Part shown: piece by piece, positions 13,853-22,336 of the stretch
Layout: each line of letters starts with the position of its first letter
Numbering within the stretch: position 1 is the stretch's first letter
Assembly: GCA_947169755.1 (NCBI GenBank)
Contig: CAMVQX010000010.1
Location: forward strand, 1-22,361
From: an uncultured bacterium
GTDB taxonomy: Bacteria > Cyanobacteriota > Vampirovibrionia > Gastranaerophilales > Gastranaerophilaceae
Direction of reading: 5' to 3'
DNA: 22,361 nucleotides
Notes under the pieces: model-generated
What the model was told of the DNA's origin: nothing
The model's database searches: none
What the model saw: only the letters and a program-made list of their open reading frames with translations
Position numbers and translations under genes: made by a program

Positions 13853-15571
13853 ATGTCAATTGGACAATTTGTATTTATGTTACACAGCCATCTTCCTTAT
13901 TACAGAAAAGCAGGCATGTGGCCTTTCGGGGAAGAAAACCTTTATGAATGTATGGCAGAAACATATGTTCCTTTGTTAAATGCAATTTCAGAGCTTTATG
14001 AAGAAGGTGTTAAGGCAAAATTAACGGTTGGTATTACCCCGATACTTGCCGAGCAGTTGAATGATGAGCACTTAAAACAAGGGTTTGTAAAATATTTGGA
14101 TTCAAGAATTGCAAAGGTTTCAAAAGATTTGGAACGATATCCTGATGAAAAAGTACCGCATTCTCAACATTTGAAATATCTTGCAAAATACTACTATGAC
14201 TGGTTTATGCATATAAAAGACTCATTTGTCAATAAATACGGAATGGATTTAATTGGTCAATTCAGAAAATATCAAGATTTAGGTTGTATTGAAATAACAA
14301 CTTCAGGTGCAACTCACGGATTTTCACCGCTTTTGGCAACTGACGCAAACTTAAATGCTCAGTTCAAAGTTGGTGCTGATACGACAAAAAGACTATTCGG
14401 TAAAAAAGCATGCGGGTGTTGGTTGCCTGAATGTGCATACAGACAAGGTTATGAATATGTTGGCAAAGACGGCCAAAAACATTGGAGACCGGCAATTGAA
14501 GTAACTTTACAAAACAACGATATAGAATACTTCTTTACTGAATCTCACGTTATAGAAGGCGGAAATTCTATCGGTAACAGACGTGTAATTGGTGTTTACG
14601 GAAATATTGAATATATTCCGCTGCCTGACAGAGCACCTACAGGGTATGATACATATTCTGCATATTGGCTTCCTGATGCGCAGGTTGCAGTAATGGGCAG
14701 AAATGAAAGGGCAGGTTATCAGGTATGGTCTGCTGCAGACGGATACCCAGGTGACGGTTGCTATAGAGAATTTCACAGAAAAGATGCTAATTCCGGTATG
14801 CATTATTGGAGAATAACTTCTCCAAAAACCGATTTAGGTGACAAGATGCTTTATGATCCGGTTTTGGCTTTAAATAAAGTTAATGAAAATTCAGATCACT
14901 ATACAACTTTGATTTACCATATGCTTAATGATTATAAAAAAGCAAAAGGCGAAGAAGGTCTTGTTATGGTATCTTTTGATACTGAGTTATTCGGTCACTG
15001 GTGGTTTGAAGGTGTTGAATTTATTAAACAAGTTATCAAAAAATTCAATACATACCTTCCTGAAGTTGAGAGATTGACTGCAGGTGAATATATTCATCAG
15101 CATCCTCCAAAAGAAGCAATTCAGATTCCTGAAAGCTCTTGGGGACAAGGCGGTCATTTCTATGTATGGAATAACCATTTGACAGAATGGATGTGGCCAA
15201 TAATTCATGCTTGTGAAAAACGTGCTTCTGCTTTGGCTGACAGATATCCTATGATACCTGAAGACAAGCTTTTGCACAGAGCATTAAATCAGATGGCAAG
15301 AGAAAATCTGTTATTGCAAAGTTCGGATTGGCCGTTCTTGATTACTACATGGCAAGCTAAGGATTATGCAACAGACAGATTTAGAGAACATGTTGACAGA
15401 TTTGAATCTATCTGCGATATGATAGAAAGCGGACATATTGACGATGCAAAATTGAGGGAAATTGAAAGTATTGATAATTGCTTCCCGGTAATTGATTACA
15501 GAGTTTATCAATCAATTGAAGAGGGGGTTATTCCCCAACAATCGGCAAAGCTAGCTCCGTTATATAATTAA
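13853..15571 (+). CDS. GH57 1,4-alpha-glucan branching enzyme-type protein (DUF1957)
   Basis: 572 residues. GH57 branching enzymes cut an alpha-1,4 glucan and re-attach it as an alpha-1,6 branch, making glycogen-like storage polymer in the cytoplasm. Motifs: MLHSHLPYYRKAG (9-21), ITTSGATHGFSPLL (148-161), CGCWLPECAYR (187-197) with the likely nucleophile E193, and VSFDTELFGHWWFEG (373-387) with the likely acid/base D376. The C-terminal helical domain has SSWGQGGHFYVWNN and LLLQSSDWPFLITTWQAKDYA, typical of the branching-enzyme branch of GH57. ATG 13853 has GGAGG nine bases upstream. Monocistronic, with its own terminator; no other glycogen gene is in view. Confidence 0.9.
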   Translation: MSIGQFVFMLHSHLPYYRKAGMWPFGEENLYECMAETYVPLLNAISELYEEGVKAKLTVGITPILAEQLNDEHLKQGFVKYLDSRIAKVSKDLERYPDEKVPHSQHLKYLAKYYYDWFMHIKDSFVNKYGMDLIGQFRKYQDLGCIEITTSGATHGFSPLLATDANLNAQFKVGADTTKRLFGKKACGCWLPECAYRQGYEYVGKDGQKHWRPAIEVTLQNNDIEYFFTESHVIEGGNSIGNRRVIGVYGNIEYIPLPDRAPTGYDTYSAYWLPDAQVAVMGRNERAGYQVWSAADGYPGDGCYREFHRKDANSGMHYWRITSPKTDLGDKMLYDPVLALNKVNENSDHYTTLIYHMLNDYKKAKGEEGLVMVSFDTELFGHWWFEGVEFIKQVIKKFNTYLPEVERLTAGEYIHQHPPKEAIQIPESSWGQGGHFYVWNNHLTEWMWPIIHACEKRASALADRYPMIPEDKLLHRALNQMARENLLLQSSDWPFLITTWQAKDYATDRFREHVDRFESICDMIESGHIDDAKLREIESIDNCFPVIDYRVYQSIEEGVIPQQSAKLAPLYN

Positions 15572-15574
15572 AAT

Positions 15575-15604
15575 AAAAAAGACCGCATAAGCGGTCTTTT
15601 TTTT
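15575..15604 (+). terminator. Rho-independent terminator after the GH57 gene
   Basis: GACCGC, the loop ATAA, then GCGGTC, extended by six A on the left against eight T on the right. Confidence 0.93.
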
Positions 15605-15641
15605 ACTGATAAGATGATGTTTCTTAAAAACAGATATCAAC

Positions 15642-15670
15642 TTGTAAATTGATTTTAAATAATGTAAAAT
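15642..15670 (+). promoter_or_regulatory. gspF/pilC promoter, predicted leaderless
   Basis: TTGTAA (4 of 6; 15642-15647), a 17-base spacer and TAAAAT (5 of 6; 15665-15670). Seven bases on gives +1 at 15677, the A of the ATG. Only T residues lie between box and start, so no Shine-Dalgarno exists. Confidence 0.6.
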
Positions 15671-15676
15671 TTTTTT

Positions 15677-16900
15677 ATGACTAATTTTAAATATAAAGCA
15701 TTGAACAATGTGAATGAATTAATTGAAGGAGAGATTGAGGCGATTGATGCACGTAATGCTCGCGAAAAAATCAGAGAGCTTGGTCTTATTCCGACAAAAG
15801 TTTCAGCTCAAGATGATTATGATATAGATAAACGACCTGCAATTAGAAAAGAATCTGTAAATAATTTGAGTTTGAATAATAAAATATTTTTTACTTCAGG
15901 ACTTCAGGATCTTCTTTCTTCCGGAATTCCTATTATGGAAGCACTTGATATTCTTGAAAAAAATAACAGGGATTTTAAACTTAGGGCAATATGTGAAAAA
16001 TTACAAAAAGCCATATATACCGGAATGACTTTTTCTGATGCTTTAGAATATCTTTTTAAAGATGTTTTTGGAGATGTTTATATAGGACTTGTGAAAGCCG
16101 GTGAAACCTCAGGAAAATTGGAAGCAACCCTCGAAAGAATACTTGTACTTTTGAAAAAACAAGCCTACATAAAATCGAGAATTATAAGAGCATCTATATA
16201 TCCGGGATTTTTGTGCAGCCTTTTAGTTTTAGTGCTACCTGTTTTTGCAGTTTTGGTGTATCCGAGTTTTCAAGCAGTTTTTAGAGAACAGGGTGCTGAT
16301 ATGCCGCTAATTTCACAAACTTTCTTTGGAACATTGCAGTTTATATCGAATTTTTGGGGGCTTATATTAATTATAATCGCAGCAGGTATTGGAGCTATGA
16401 TTATGTTGCTTAAAAACCCTGACACTAAAGCTAAAATAGATGCATTTTTATTAAAAATTCCAAAAATTTCTGACTTTATTCAGTATTTGAATCTTGCAAA
16501 TTACATGACAGTATTATTTATTTCTTATGAAGCAGGAGTACCTTTACCTTCGGGAATGGAATTAGCAAATAAAACTATCAAAAATTATAAAATAAAATCA
16601 AAAATGGAAAAAGCTTCATCACTTGCAAGAAAAGGTAATACATTGGAAAAATCTTACAGTGAAACAAAAGCTTTACCTTCTGTGTTTTTCAGCATGATTT
16701 CAATAAGTGAAAAATCAGGTACTTTAAGCAAAGCATTTAGAGATATTTCAGTAACAATTGACAAGAGATTGGAAATAGCCATAGATGCGACCATGAGCGC
16801 CTTTAAGCACCTTGCAATGATTATACTTGCAATTATAATTGGATTCACTTATGCGGCATTTATGTTTGCATATACGGGTATGCTGGGTACTTTACTTTAA
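15677..16900 (+). CDS. Type II secretion / type IV pilus inner-membrane protein (GspF/PilC)
   Basis: 407 residues, the usual length of GspF/PilC, the polytopic platform protein that couples the assembly ATPase to pilin insertion. Order: an N-terminal segment with FKYKALN...LIEGEIEAIDARNAREKIRELGLIP (1-40), a first GspF domain (about 65-190) with GLQDLLSSGIPIMEALDIL and GLVKAGETSGKLEATLERI, membrane segments near 175-200 and 220-250, a second GspF domain with SMISISEKSGTLSKAFRDI, and a last membrane segment near 375-400. The prepilin gene at 11183-11869 is its likely client. No ATPase gene (pilB/gspE) is adjacent. It ends two bases from the convergent TPR gene. Confidence 0.93.
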   Translation: MTNFKYKALNNVNELIEGEIEAIDARNAREKIRELGLIPTKVSAQDDYDIDKRPAIRKESVNNLSLNNKIFFTSGLQDLLSSGIPIMEALDILEKNNRDFKLRAICEKLQKAIYTGMTFSDALEYLFKDVFGDVYIGLVKAGETSGKLEATLERILVLLKKQAYIKSRIIRASIYPGFLCSLLVLVLPVFAVLVYPSFQAVFREQGADMPLISQTFFGTLQFISNFWGLILIIIAAGIGAMIMLLKNPDTKAKIDAFLLKIPKISDFIQYLNLANYMTVLFISYEAGVPLPSGMELANKTIKNYKIKSKMEKASSLARKGNTLEKSYSETKALPSVFFSMISISEKSGTLSKAFRDISVTIDKRLEIAIDATMSAFKHLAMIILAIIIGFTYAAFMFAYTGMLGTLL

Positions 16901-16902
16901 CA

Positions 16903-18303
16903 TTATTTTTTGCTGAACCAGCCGATAATTTTATCCAAAAATCCTTCTTCATCGGCAGATGAAGTATTTGAAAGTTTTTCGAGTTTCTTTTGAATTTTTT
17001 CGTAATCAGGATTACCTTTGCCGATTTCCATATATTTTTCATAGCATTCAACGGCAGCAGGTTTGTTGTGGCTTTTTTCAAAAGCTTCACCTAACATTCT
17101 GACAACAGTAGAATTGCGCTTATCAAGTTTGTATAATTTTAAAAGATATTCTGCCTGCATTGCATAGTCGCCAATGCTTTCTCTAAAAGCTGCCAATTTT
17201 TCAAGAGCATTTCTGTCTGTTTCATCAAGTTTTGATATTCTTTCATAAAACTCCATGGCATGGTTTTTATCGCCATTTTCTTCTAATAAAGCCCCAAGAG
17301 TATTCAAAAGTTCCAAATCGTCATTTTTTAATTGATATGCGTTTAAAAATTCGTTTATGGCAATATCTGTATTTTTTCTGACTAAATTATATTTACCCCA
17401 ATTAAGATGAGCTTTGTAATCGTCTTTTTGTTCTTCAAAAATTAATGCGCGCATTTGATAAGTAAGTGGGGAATTTGGTTCTGCTTTATTAAATTCCTCA
17501 ACTTCTGCTAATGCTTTTTCAAAATCACCTGTCATATAGTAATATTGTGCCTTTAATGAATGGTATTGTGCAATATGTCCATATTGACCTTCCATAGATT
17601 GCAATTTTTCAAAAGCTTCATCTTTTTTATCCATATCTAAAAGACATCTTACTTTTGTTAATTCATCCGATGTTGATTCCAATGCTTTTTCAGCATTTCC
17701 GTTTTGGATATACATATCAGATAATAATTCTTTTATGTTAGTTGAATTCAAACCATTTTTTTCCGCACGTTCAAGAACTTCAACAGCACTAGAGGTTGCA
17801 TTTTCTTTAACGTAAAGTTTTGCAAGACGAATATAAACATCTTCGGAAACATTTTCATAGTCTAAAACCTTTAAGTATTCGTCAATTGCTTTCAAGTTAT
17901 CACCTGATTGTTCGAGCAAAGTTCCAAGTACAAATCTCGCATTAGTAATTTCTTTATCGTCTTGAGTCGCGCCAATTGCTTTTTTATAGTCATTAATAGC
18001 ATGTTCAAGTTTGTGGTCAACTATGTGCAAATTACCTCTGTAAATATAGTATTTATATCTGTCAGTTTCTGCGTATATGTCCATCAATTGCTCGTATGCA
18101 AGCATATTTGTTGTGTCAGATTCTAATATTTGCGAATAATATTTTGCGGCTTCTTCTTTGTTATCCAAAACTATAGACAGATGCCCGAGTCTTTCTAAAA
18201 TACTCAAATCATTAGGATTTTTTTCGTGTAATTTTTTATATTCTTCAAATGCTTGTGTAAATTGTTCATTTTCTTCAAATTGTTCTGCTGTTTGTAAACT
18301 CAT
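16903..18303 (-). CDS. Tetratricopeptide-repeat protein
   Basis: 466 residues made almost wholly of helical hairpins of about 34 residues with TPR spacing, for example FEENEQFTQAFEEYKKLHEKNP near the start and GDKNHAMEFYERISKLDETD later. About ten to twelve repeats are visible. There is no signal peptide or membrane segment, so it is probably a cytoplasmic scaffold. The C-terminus ends in a short amphipathic piece, GFLDKIIGWFSKK, which could touch the membrane. Start ATG 18303 was chosen over an in-frame codon at 18342 because AAGGAG (18309-18314) precedes it. It shares a 66-bp divergent promoter region with the Fe-S protein gene. Partner and function are unknown. Confidence 0.85.
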   Translation of the reverse strand: MSLQTAEQFEENEQFTQAFEEYKKLHEKNPNDLSILERLGHLSIVLDNKEEAAKYYSQILESDTTNMLAYEQLMDIYAETDRYKYYIYRGNLHIVDHKLEHAINDYKKAIGATQDDKEITNARFVLGTLLEQSGDNLKAIDEYLKVLDYENVSEDVYIRLAKLYVKENATSSAVEVLERAEKNGLNSTNIKELLSDMYIQNGNAEKALESTSDELTKVRCLLDMDKKDEAFEKLQSMEGQYGHIAQYHSLKAQYYYMTGDFEKALAEVEEFNKAEPNSPLTYQMRALIFEEQKDDYKAHLNWGKYNLVRKNTDIAINEFLNAYQLKNDDLELLNTLGALLEENGDKNHAMEFYERISKLDETDRNALEKLAAFRESIGDYAMQAEYLLKLYKLDKRNSTVVRMLGEAFEKSHNKPAAVECYEKYMEIGKGNPDYEKIQKKLEKLSNTSSADEEGFLDKIIGWFSKK

Positions 18304-18322
18304 AAATACTCCTTTTGAAGAA

Positions 18323-18350
18323 ATTATATCGTAAAAATACACAAAAACAA
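18323..18350 (-). promoter_or_regulatory. Promoter of the TPR gene
   Basis: TTGTTT (18345-18350), a 16-base spacer and TATAAT (18323-18328) on the minus strand. The start would be near 18316, just before the AAGGAG site. This promoter is back to back with that of the Fe-S protein gene. Confidence 0.55.
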
Positions 18351-18354
18351 ACTG

Positions 18355-18363
18355 TGCTATTAT
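18355..18363 (+). promoter_or_regulatory. Extended -10 promoter of the Fe-S protein gene, predicted leaderless
   Basis: TGCTATTAT is a TGn-extended -10 with TATTAT at 18358-18363. Seven bases on gives +1 at 18370, the A of the ATG. No -35 match and no Shine-Dalgarno are visible; the upstream sequence is only A/T. Confidence 0.55.
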
Positions 18364-18369
18364 ATAAAT

Positions 18370-19437
18370 ATGAAAAATCTCTCTGATTACAAAGAAGAAA
18401 TAAACAAATGTTCAAAATGCGGTTTGTGTCAATCGGTTTGCCCGATTTATAAATTGACGGGTAACGATTGTGCAGTTTCCAGAGGGAAATTTGTAATGCT
18501 TGAAGGAGTATTAAAGGGGGATTTAAAGCTTAATAAAAATATAAACAAGTATCTTGATATGTGTTTAAAATGCGGAAAGTGTTCAGAATTTTGTCCGTCA
18601 GGTATAGATGTATGCAAAATTTTTGAGGCAGCAAAATATGAATACGCAAAGAATACATTTTTGGGGAAATTTATTTTCTTTTTAGAGAGTAAATTTGTGT
18701 TCGGAAATATCCTGAAATTTTTTAAATTTATAAACAAACCAAAATCATTAGCAAAAAGCAAAGATTTAATGCAAACACCTTTAAAAATTTTGTACTTTAA
18801 AGGTTGTGCAGAAAATATTTTCCCGCAAACTTATAAGCTTTTGGCTAAAATTCCAAATATAAAAATTATTGAAAAAGATTTTGATTGCTGTGGAATTCCA
18901 TTTTTGTCAAGCGGAAACCTGAACAGGTATGAAGAAGTAAAAGAATATAATCTAAAATTAATTAATGAAGCTGATTTTGATTATATTTTAACTGATTGTG
19001 CCAGTTGCGAAAGTACTTTGAAAGGGTATTCAAATTTAAGCGAAGATAAATTTATATCATTAGGCGAATTGTTAGTAAAATTGAATGTTAAATTCAAATT
19101 TGAAGAGCCTCTAAAGATAACGTTTCATAAACCTTGTCATTTAAAGAATGCTGATTTTGTAAAATCTTTATTTGAAAATTGTGAAAATGTTGACTATATC
19201 GAAATGAAAAATTTTGATGAATGTTGCGGTTTTGCAGGAGAATTTGCGCTGAAAAACAGAAAAATTTCACTTGATATTTCCAAAAATAAAGCACAAAATA
19301 TTGCCCAAACCGGAGCCGGTTTTGTAATAACGACTTGTCCTTCCTGTATTTTAGGATTAAAGCAAGGTCTCAAAACAACGAAAAAATCAGTAAAAGTTCT
19401 TACGTTGTCGGAATTTTTAATGAAAGCTAAACGGTAA
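18370..19437 (+). CDS. GlcF/LutA-like (4Fe-4S) and CCG-domain protein
   Basis: 355 residues. Two 4Fe-4S motifs open the protein: CSKCGLCQSVCP (C14, C17, C20, C24) and CLKCGKCSEFCP (C65, C68, C71, C75). Two CCG (DUF224) domains follow, the first with CCGIPFLSSGN, the second with CCGFAGEFALKN, and each has its partner cysteine patch (DCASCES and TTCPSCI). This is the layout of the iron-sulfur subunit of glycolate oxidase and related lactate/heterodisulfide electron-transfer proteins. It is a little shorter than GlcF from E. coli. No FAD-linked oxidase (glcD) is nearby, so the donor is unknown. The stop is one base from that of the convergent transporter. Confidence 0.85.
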   Translation: MKNLSDYKEEINKCSKCGLCQSVCPIYKLTGNDCAVSRGKFVMLEGVLKGDLKLNKNINKYLDMCLKCGKCSEFCPSGIDVCKIFEAAKYEYAKNTFLGKFIFFLESKFVFGNILKFFKFINKPKSLAKSKDLMQTPLKILYFKGCAENIFPQTYKLLAKIPNIKIIEKDFDCCGIPFLSSGNLNRYEEVKEYNLKLINEADFDYILTDCASCESTLKGYSNLSEDKFISLGELLVKLNVKFKFEEPLKITFHKPCHLKNADFVKSLFENCENVDYIEMKNFDECCGFAGEFALKNRKISLDISKNKAQNIAQTGAGFVITTCPSCILGLKQGLKTTKKSVKVLTLSEFLMKAKR

Positions 19438-19438
19438 A

Positions 19439-20836
19439 TTATGCTTTTCTTTTATTTTTTTGATATATAAGCAATATTGTACAAATTGCCACACAAATTA
19501 GTGTGGATATTGTCCAGAATCCTATTGCACCGTTCCAACCAAATTTGTCAACAACAACACCGGTTCCGCCTGATGATAATGCAGCACCTATATAACCAAA
19601 CACACCGGTAAAACCGATTGATGCTGACGCAACTTTTTTCGAACTTGATTCTACCGCGCAAAGCCCGCCGATTAACATTTGAGGACCTGATGTAAACATA
19701 CCTATCATTGCAGCATAAATATAATCCAAATATCCTCTTTCAACAGGATTAGCAGCAAATGCAAGCAAACTCATTATCAAACAGATTAAAAATACAATGT
19801 TGATAGGTGTTCTGTTGCCTTTATAAATTTTATCTGAAATTACACCTGCCAAAATTGCGCCAAATGCGCCAACAAGGGCAAGTGAGCTTAATTTTGAACT
19901 TGCGATTGTTAAAGTATTCCCTTTAACTTCCACTAAATATTTTACAAGCCAATCTTCAGTACCGAAACGGATAATATAAACGAATATATAAGCTATTGCA
20001 AGCATCCAGATAACCGGATTGCACAAAATATTTTCTTTGAAAATTTGAAAATAAGATCTGTTATCTCCGTCATTATCATCACTTTTTGTGCAGGCAGCAG
20101 GTTCTTCTCTGTATTTTTCAACATCGGGAAGTCCCATTGTCTGCGGTTTGTCTCTAAGTCTTTCAAATAACCATATACCTGTTATAATACAGATTACAGC
20201 CGGTACATAAAATGCTGCACGCCAGCCGAATTTATCAATTACAATACCTGAAATCATTACGGATGCAAATACACCAATTTGATGTGATGTTGACCATAAT
20301 GACCATTTTGTACCACGCTCAGAGTTAGAAAACCAATATGACAAACTCTTTGCAACAGGAGGGAATCCGCAAGATTGAAACCAACCGTTTGCACCCCAGA
20401 AAAATGCCATTATCCAAAGTAAAATTGTAGCAGATGGCAGTCCAAAGAATGATACGTGTCCCGGTGTTATAACAGTTGCACTAAATACAAAACATAAGTT
20501 GCATATTGCAGACAAAATCAAAGCCGTAGGTAGAAATGTTCTGACATTTGCTTTGTCAGCAAGTATTCCGTTAATAAATTTTCCGATACCGTAAGTTACA
20601 TAAAGAGTTGAACCTAAAATACCCAATTCGGTATTTGAAAGATGTAAATCAGCACCCATTGCCGGAAGTGCTACTGCAATGTTTTTACGGCATAAATGGA
20701 ATACAACATATGCAATAAAACTGGAATAGAATATTCTCCATCTGAATTTTGAATATGTCTTTTTTACTTCTTCGTCATTCATTGTTACCGGTTTTACTTC
20801 CGGTTCTTTAAAAAATCGGATAAATTTGTCCAACAT
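19439..20836 (-). CDS. MFS transporter, organophosphate:phosphate antiporter (OPA) family
   Basis: 465 residues with about twelve membrane helices and a charged central loop near residues 220-250. OPA-type features include FRWRIFYSSFIAYVVFHLCRKNIAVALP at the first helix, the AxxLHLSNTELGILGSTLYVTYGIGKFINGILAD segment, GWFQSCGFPPVAKSLSYWF, the LRDKPQTMGLP motif after helix six, and a GPQMLIGG stretch in the second half. Relatives (GlpT, UhpT, PgtP) exchange sugar or glycerol phosphates for phosphate across the inner membrane; the substrate here cannot be read. AGGA precedes the ATG. The start shares one base with the stop of the exonuclease gene (TAATG), so the two are translated together, an unusual pairing. 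Confidence 0.9.
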   Translation of the reverse strand: MLDKFIRFFKEPEVKPVTMNDEEVKKTYSKFRWRIFYSSFIAYVVFHLCRKNIAVALPAMGADLHLSNTELGILGSTLYVTYGIGKFINGILADKANVRTFLPTALILSAICNLCFVFSATVITPGHVSFFGLPSATILLWIMAFFWGANGWFQSCGFPPVAKSLSYWFSNSERGTKWSLWSTSHQIGVFASVMISGIVIDKFGWRAAFYVPAVICIITGIWLFERLRDKPQTMGLPDVEKYREEPAACTKSDDNDGDNRSYFQIFKENILCNPVIWMLAIAYIFVYIIRFGTEDWLVKYLVEVKGNTLTIASSKLSSLALVGAFGAILAGVISDKIYKGNRTPINIVFLICLIMSLLAFAANPVERGYLDYIYAAMIGMFTSGPQMLIGGLCAVESSSKKVASASIGFTGVFGYIGAALSSGGTGVVVDKFGWNGAIGFWTISTLICVAICTILLIYQKNKRKA

Positions 20837-21753
20837 TATTTTCCTGCCTTTATAATCTGTATGTTTCGTGTTTCTGTGATTTCTTGACGTGCGTCTTTTA
20901 TAATGTCTCTCTTTTCTTCGTCAAGTCTTGAACCGCAAACCAATCTGTCGATAAAACCTGTATTTACTTTAACGGCTTTTTCCAAAGCTCCTACTTCTTC
21001 CAAAACATCTTTTATTTGGTGTAAATCATATCCAAAAGATTGTTTTGAATTGTAAACAAGAGTTTCACCGCTTTGAGAACATATGGGCTGCCCGCCTTGC
21101 TCAAAATAGAGTTTAAAAACGGATTTCAAATCTTGTAATTCAGCTTGTAGAGTTGTTACTGTTTGCTGAATTCTTAAAAATCTTTCAAATAAATATTCAA
21201 CATTATCAAGTTGTTTTACTTCCCAATCGTATTTTTGGAGGTACAATTTTTTTAATTTTGGATAAGCAAGTGCAAGCCCCATAGTATCTGCCATTGCGCG
21301 GTGGTGATTTTTTAAATCGACATTAAATTTTTCTGTTAAAGCTTCAAGCCCGTGAGAAAACAAATCAGGAAAAATTTCCTTAAACATTTGTTGAGAATCA
21401 ATTCTCGGGTTTTCAATTTCTTTTCCGGTGGTTCTCAAAGAAGCTTCATTCAAAAATGAATAATCAAAAATACAATTGTGAGCAACAATCGGATAATCTC
21501 CGATAAATTCCAAAATCTTAGGCATGGCCTCTGCTTCTGTCGGAGCATCGGCTACCATATCCGGAGTAATTCCGTGTATTGCAATACTTGATTTTCTGAT
21601 GTGCTGCTCCGGATTAATAAGGGTTTGAAATTCATCTTTTATCTTGCCGTTTTCAAGTCTTACTGCGGCAAATTCAACCATCCTCTCCTTCGTATAATCC
21701 AGCCCCGTTGTCTCTGTATCAAGAACAATTTCTATTATTTTTTTTCTAGCCAT
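20836..21753 (-). CDS. DnaQ-like DEDDh 3'-5' exonuclease
   Basis: 305 residues. The exonuclease domain occupies about 1-175 with all five catalytic residues: LDTETTG (D12, E14), AHNCIFDYSFL (D97) and HHRAMADT (H151, D156). This is the epsilon-subunit/RNase T type, acting on DNA or RNA ends with two metal ions. It is longer than E. coli DnaQ (about 243 residues). The C-terminal 130 residues contain a likely coiled coil (FLRIQQTVTTLQAELQDLKSVF) and an unrecognised region. Gram-positive PolC contains a similar domain, so this could be the proofreading subunit or a repair nuclease. ATG 21753 has AGGA seven bases upstream. It is followed directly by the transporter gene. Confidence 0.88.
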   Translation of the reverse strand: MARKKIIEIVLDTETTGLDYTKERMVEFAAVRLENGKIKDEFQTLINPEQHIRKSSIAIHGITPDMVADAPTEAEAMPKILEFIGDYPIVAHNCIFDYSFLNEASLRTTGKEIENPRIDSQQMFKEIFPDLFSHGLEALTEKFNVDLKNHHRAMADTMGLALAYPKLKKLYLQKYDWEVKQLDNVEYLFERFLRIQQTVTTLQAELQDLKSVFKLYFEQGGQPICSQSGETLVYNSKQSFGYDLHQIKDVLEEVGALEKAVKVNTGFIDRLVCGSRLDEEKRDIIKDARQEITETRNIQIIKAGK

Positions 21754-21780
21754 TTTCTTATCCTATAGAATTCTATTAAG

Positions 21781-21789
21781 ATAATAGCA
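21781..21789 (-). promoter_or_regulatory. Extended -10 of the exonuclease-transporter operon
   Basis: TGCTATTAT on the minus strand, identical to the extended -10 of the Fe-S protein gene. Start of transcription would be near 21774, about 20 bases before the ATG. No clear -35. Confidence 0.45.
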
Positions 21790-21804
21790 TAAAAATTTTT
21801 TATA

Positions 21805-21813
21805 TGGTAAAAT
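21805..21813 (+). promoter_or_regulatory. Possible extended -10 of trxA
   Basis: TGGTAAAAT, a TGn-extended -10 with 5 of 6 consensus bases, about 32 bases before the trxA ATG and 15 bp from the divergent exonuclease promoter. No -35 match. Confidence 0.35.
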
Positions 21814-21844
21814 TGGTAAAAAGTGTAAATATAAGGAGAAGGAT

Positions 21845-22162
21845 ATGGCAATAGAAATTAATGATGCAAATTTTCAGGAAGAGGTTTTAAATTCATTAGA
21901 ACCTGTAGTTGTTGATTTTTGGGCACCTTGGTGCGGACCATGCAGAAAGTTAGGACCAGTTTTGGATGAAGTTGCAAATGAATTTTCAGGAAAAGTTAAA
22001 TTTGTAAAAGTTAATACTGATGAGAATTTAAAAACAGCACAAGACTATTCAATTAGTGGTCTGCCAAGTCTTTTGGTATTTAAAGATGGAAAAGCACTTG
22101 AAAGATTGGTAGGTTTGATGCCAAAATCAACAATTATTTCAAATATTGAAAAGCATTTATAA
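21845..22162 (+). CDS. trxA: Thioredoxin
   Basis: 105 residues, the usual length of a one-domain thioredoxin. The redox site is WCGPC at 29-33, within VVDFWAPWCGPCRKLGP. The second half carries KFVKVNTDEN, then the cis-proline loop SISGLPSLLVFKDGK. It reduces protein disulfides in the cytoplasm, taking electrons from thioredoxin reductase, which is not in view. AAGGAGAAGG lies just before ATG 21845. Transcribed alone, followed by a strong terminator. Confidence 0.97.
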   Translation: MAIEINDANFQEEVLNSLEPVVVDFWAPWCGPCRKLGPVLDEVANEFSGKVKFVKVNTDENLKTAQDYSISGLPSLLVFKDGKALERLVGLMPKSTIISNIEKHL

Positions 22163-22180
22163 ATTTATGATTAAACATTC

Positions 22181-22212
22181 AAATGGAGCTTTATAAAAAA
22201 GCTCCATTTTTA
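22181..22212 (+). terminator. Rho-independent terminator after trxA
   Basis: AAATGGAGCTTT, a five-base loop, then AAAGCTCCATTT followed by T residues; a 12-bp perfect stem. Confidence 0.9.
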
Positions 22213-22255
22213 TTACGTTTAATTGATACAAAAAATTATAGTTTTGTTGTATAAA

Positions 22256-22336
22256 AATCTCCTCCATTATTAGGGAGGATTAAGGCGGGTATTTATTCAT
22301 ACTGCCGGGCTTATGCCGCCCCTGCACCCCTGCAGG
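22256..22336. repeat. G+C-richer hairpin cluster, candidate interspersed repeat
   Basis: Non-coding in all frames as far as I can see, and clearly richer in G+C than its surroundings. CCTCC (22261-22265) pairs with GGAGG (22274-22278); read leftward this hairpin is followed by a T-rich run and would act as a terminator. GGCGG (22284-22288) can pair with CCGCC (22316-22320). CCTGCA-CCCC-TGCAGG (22321-22336) forms a 6-bp stem-loop. The composition and stacked hairpins resemble REP/BIME-like or other interspersed repeats. Only one copy is in view, so repetition is not shown. Confidence 0.4.

Noticed and set aside
14507..15511. Minus-strand open frames inside the GH57 gene
   Set aside because: Shadow frames of a well-supported coding gene, with no ribosome site or recognisable product.
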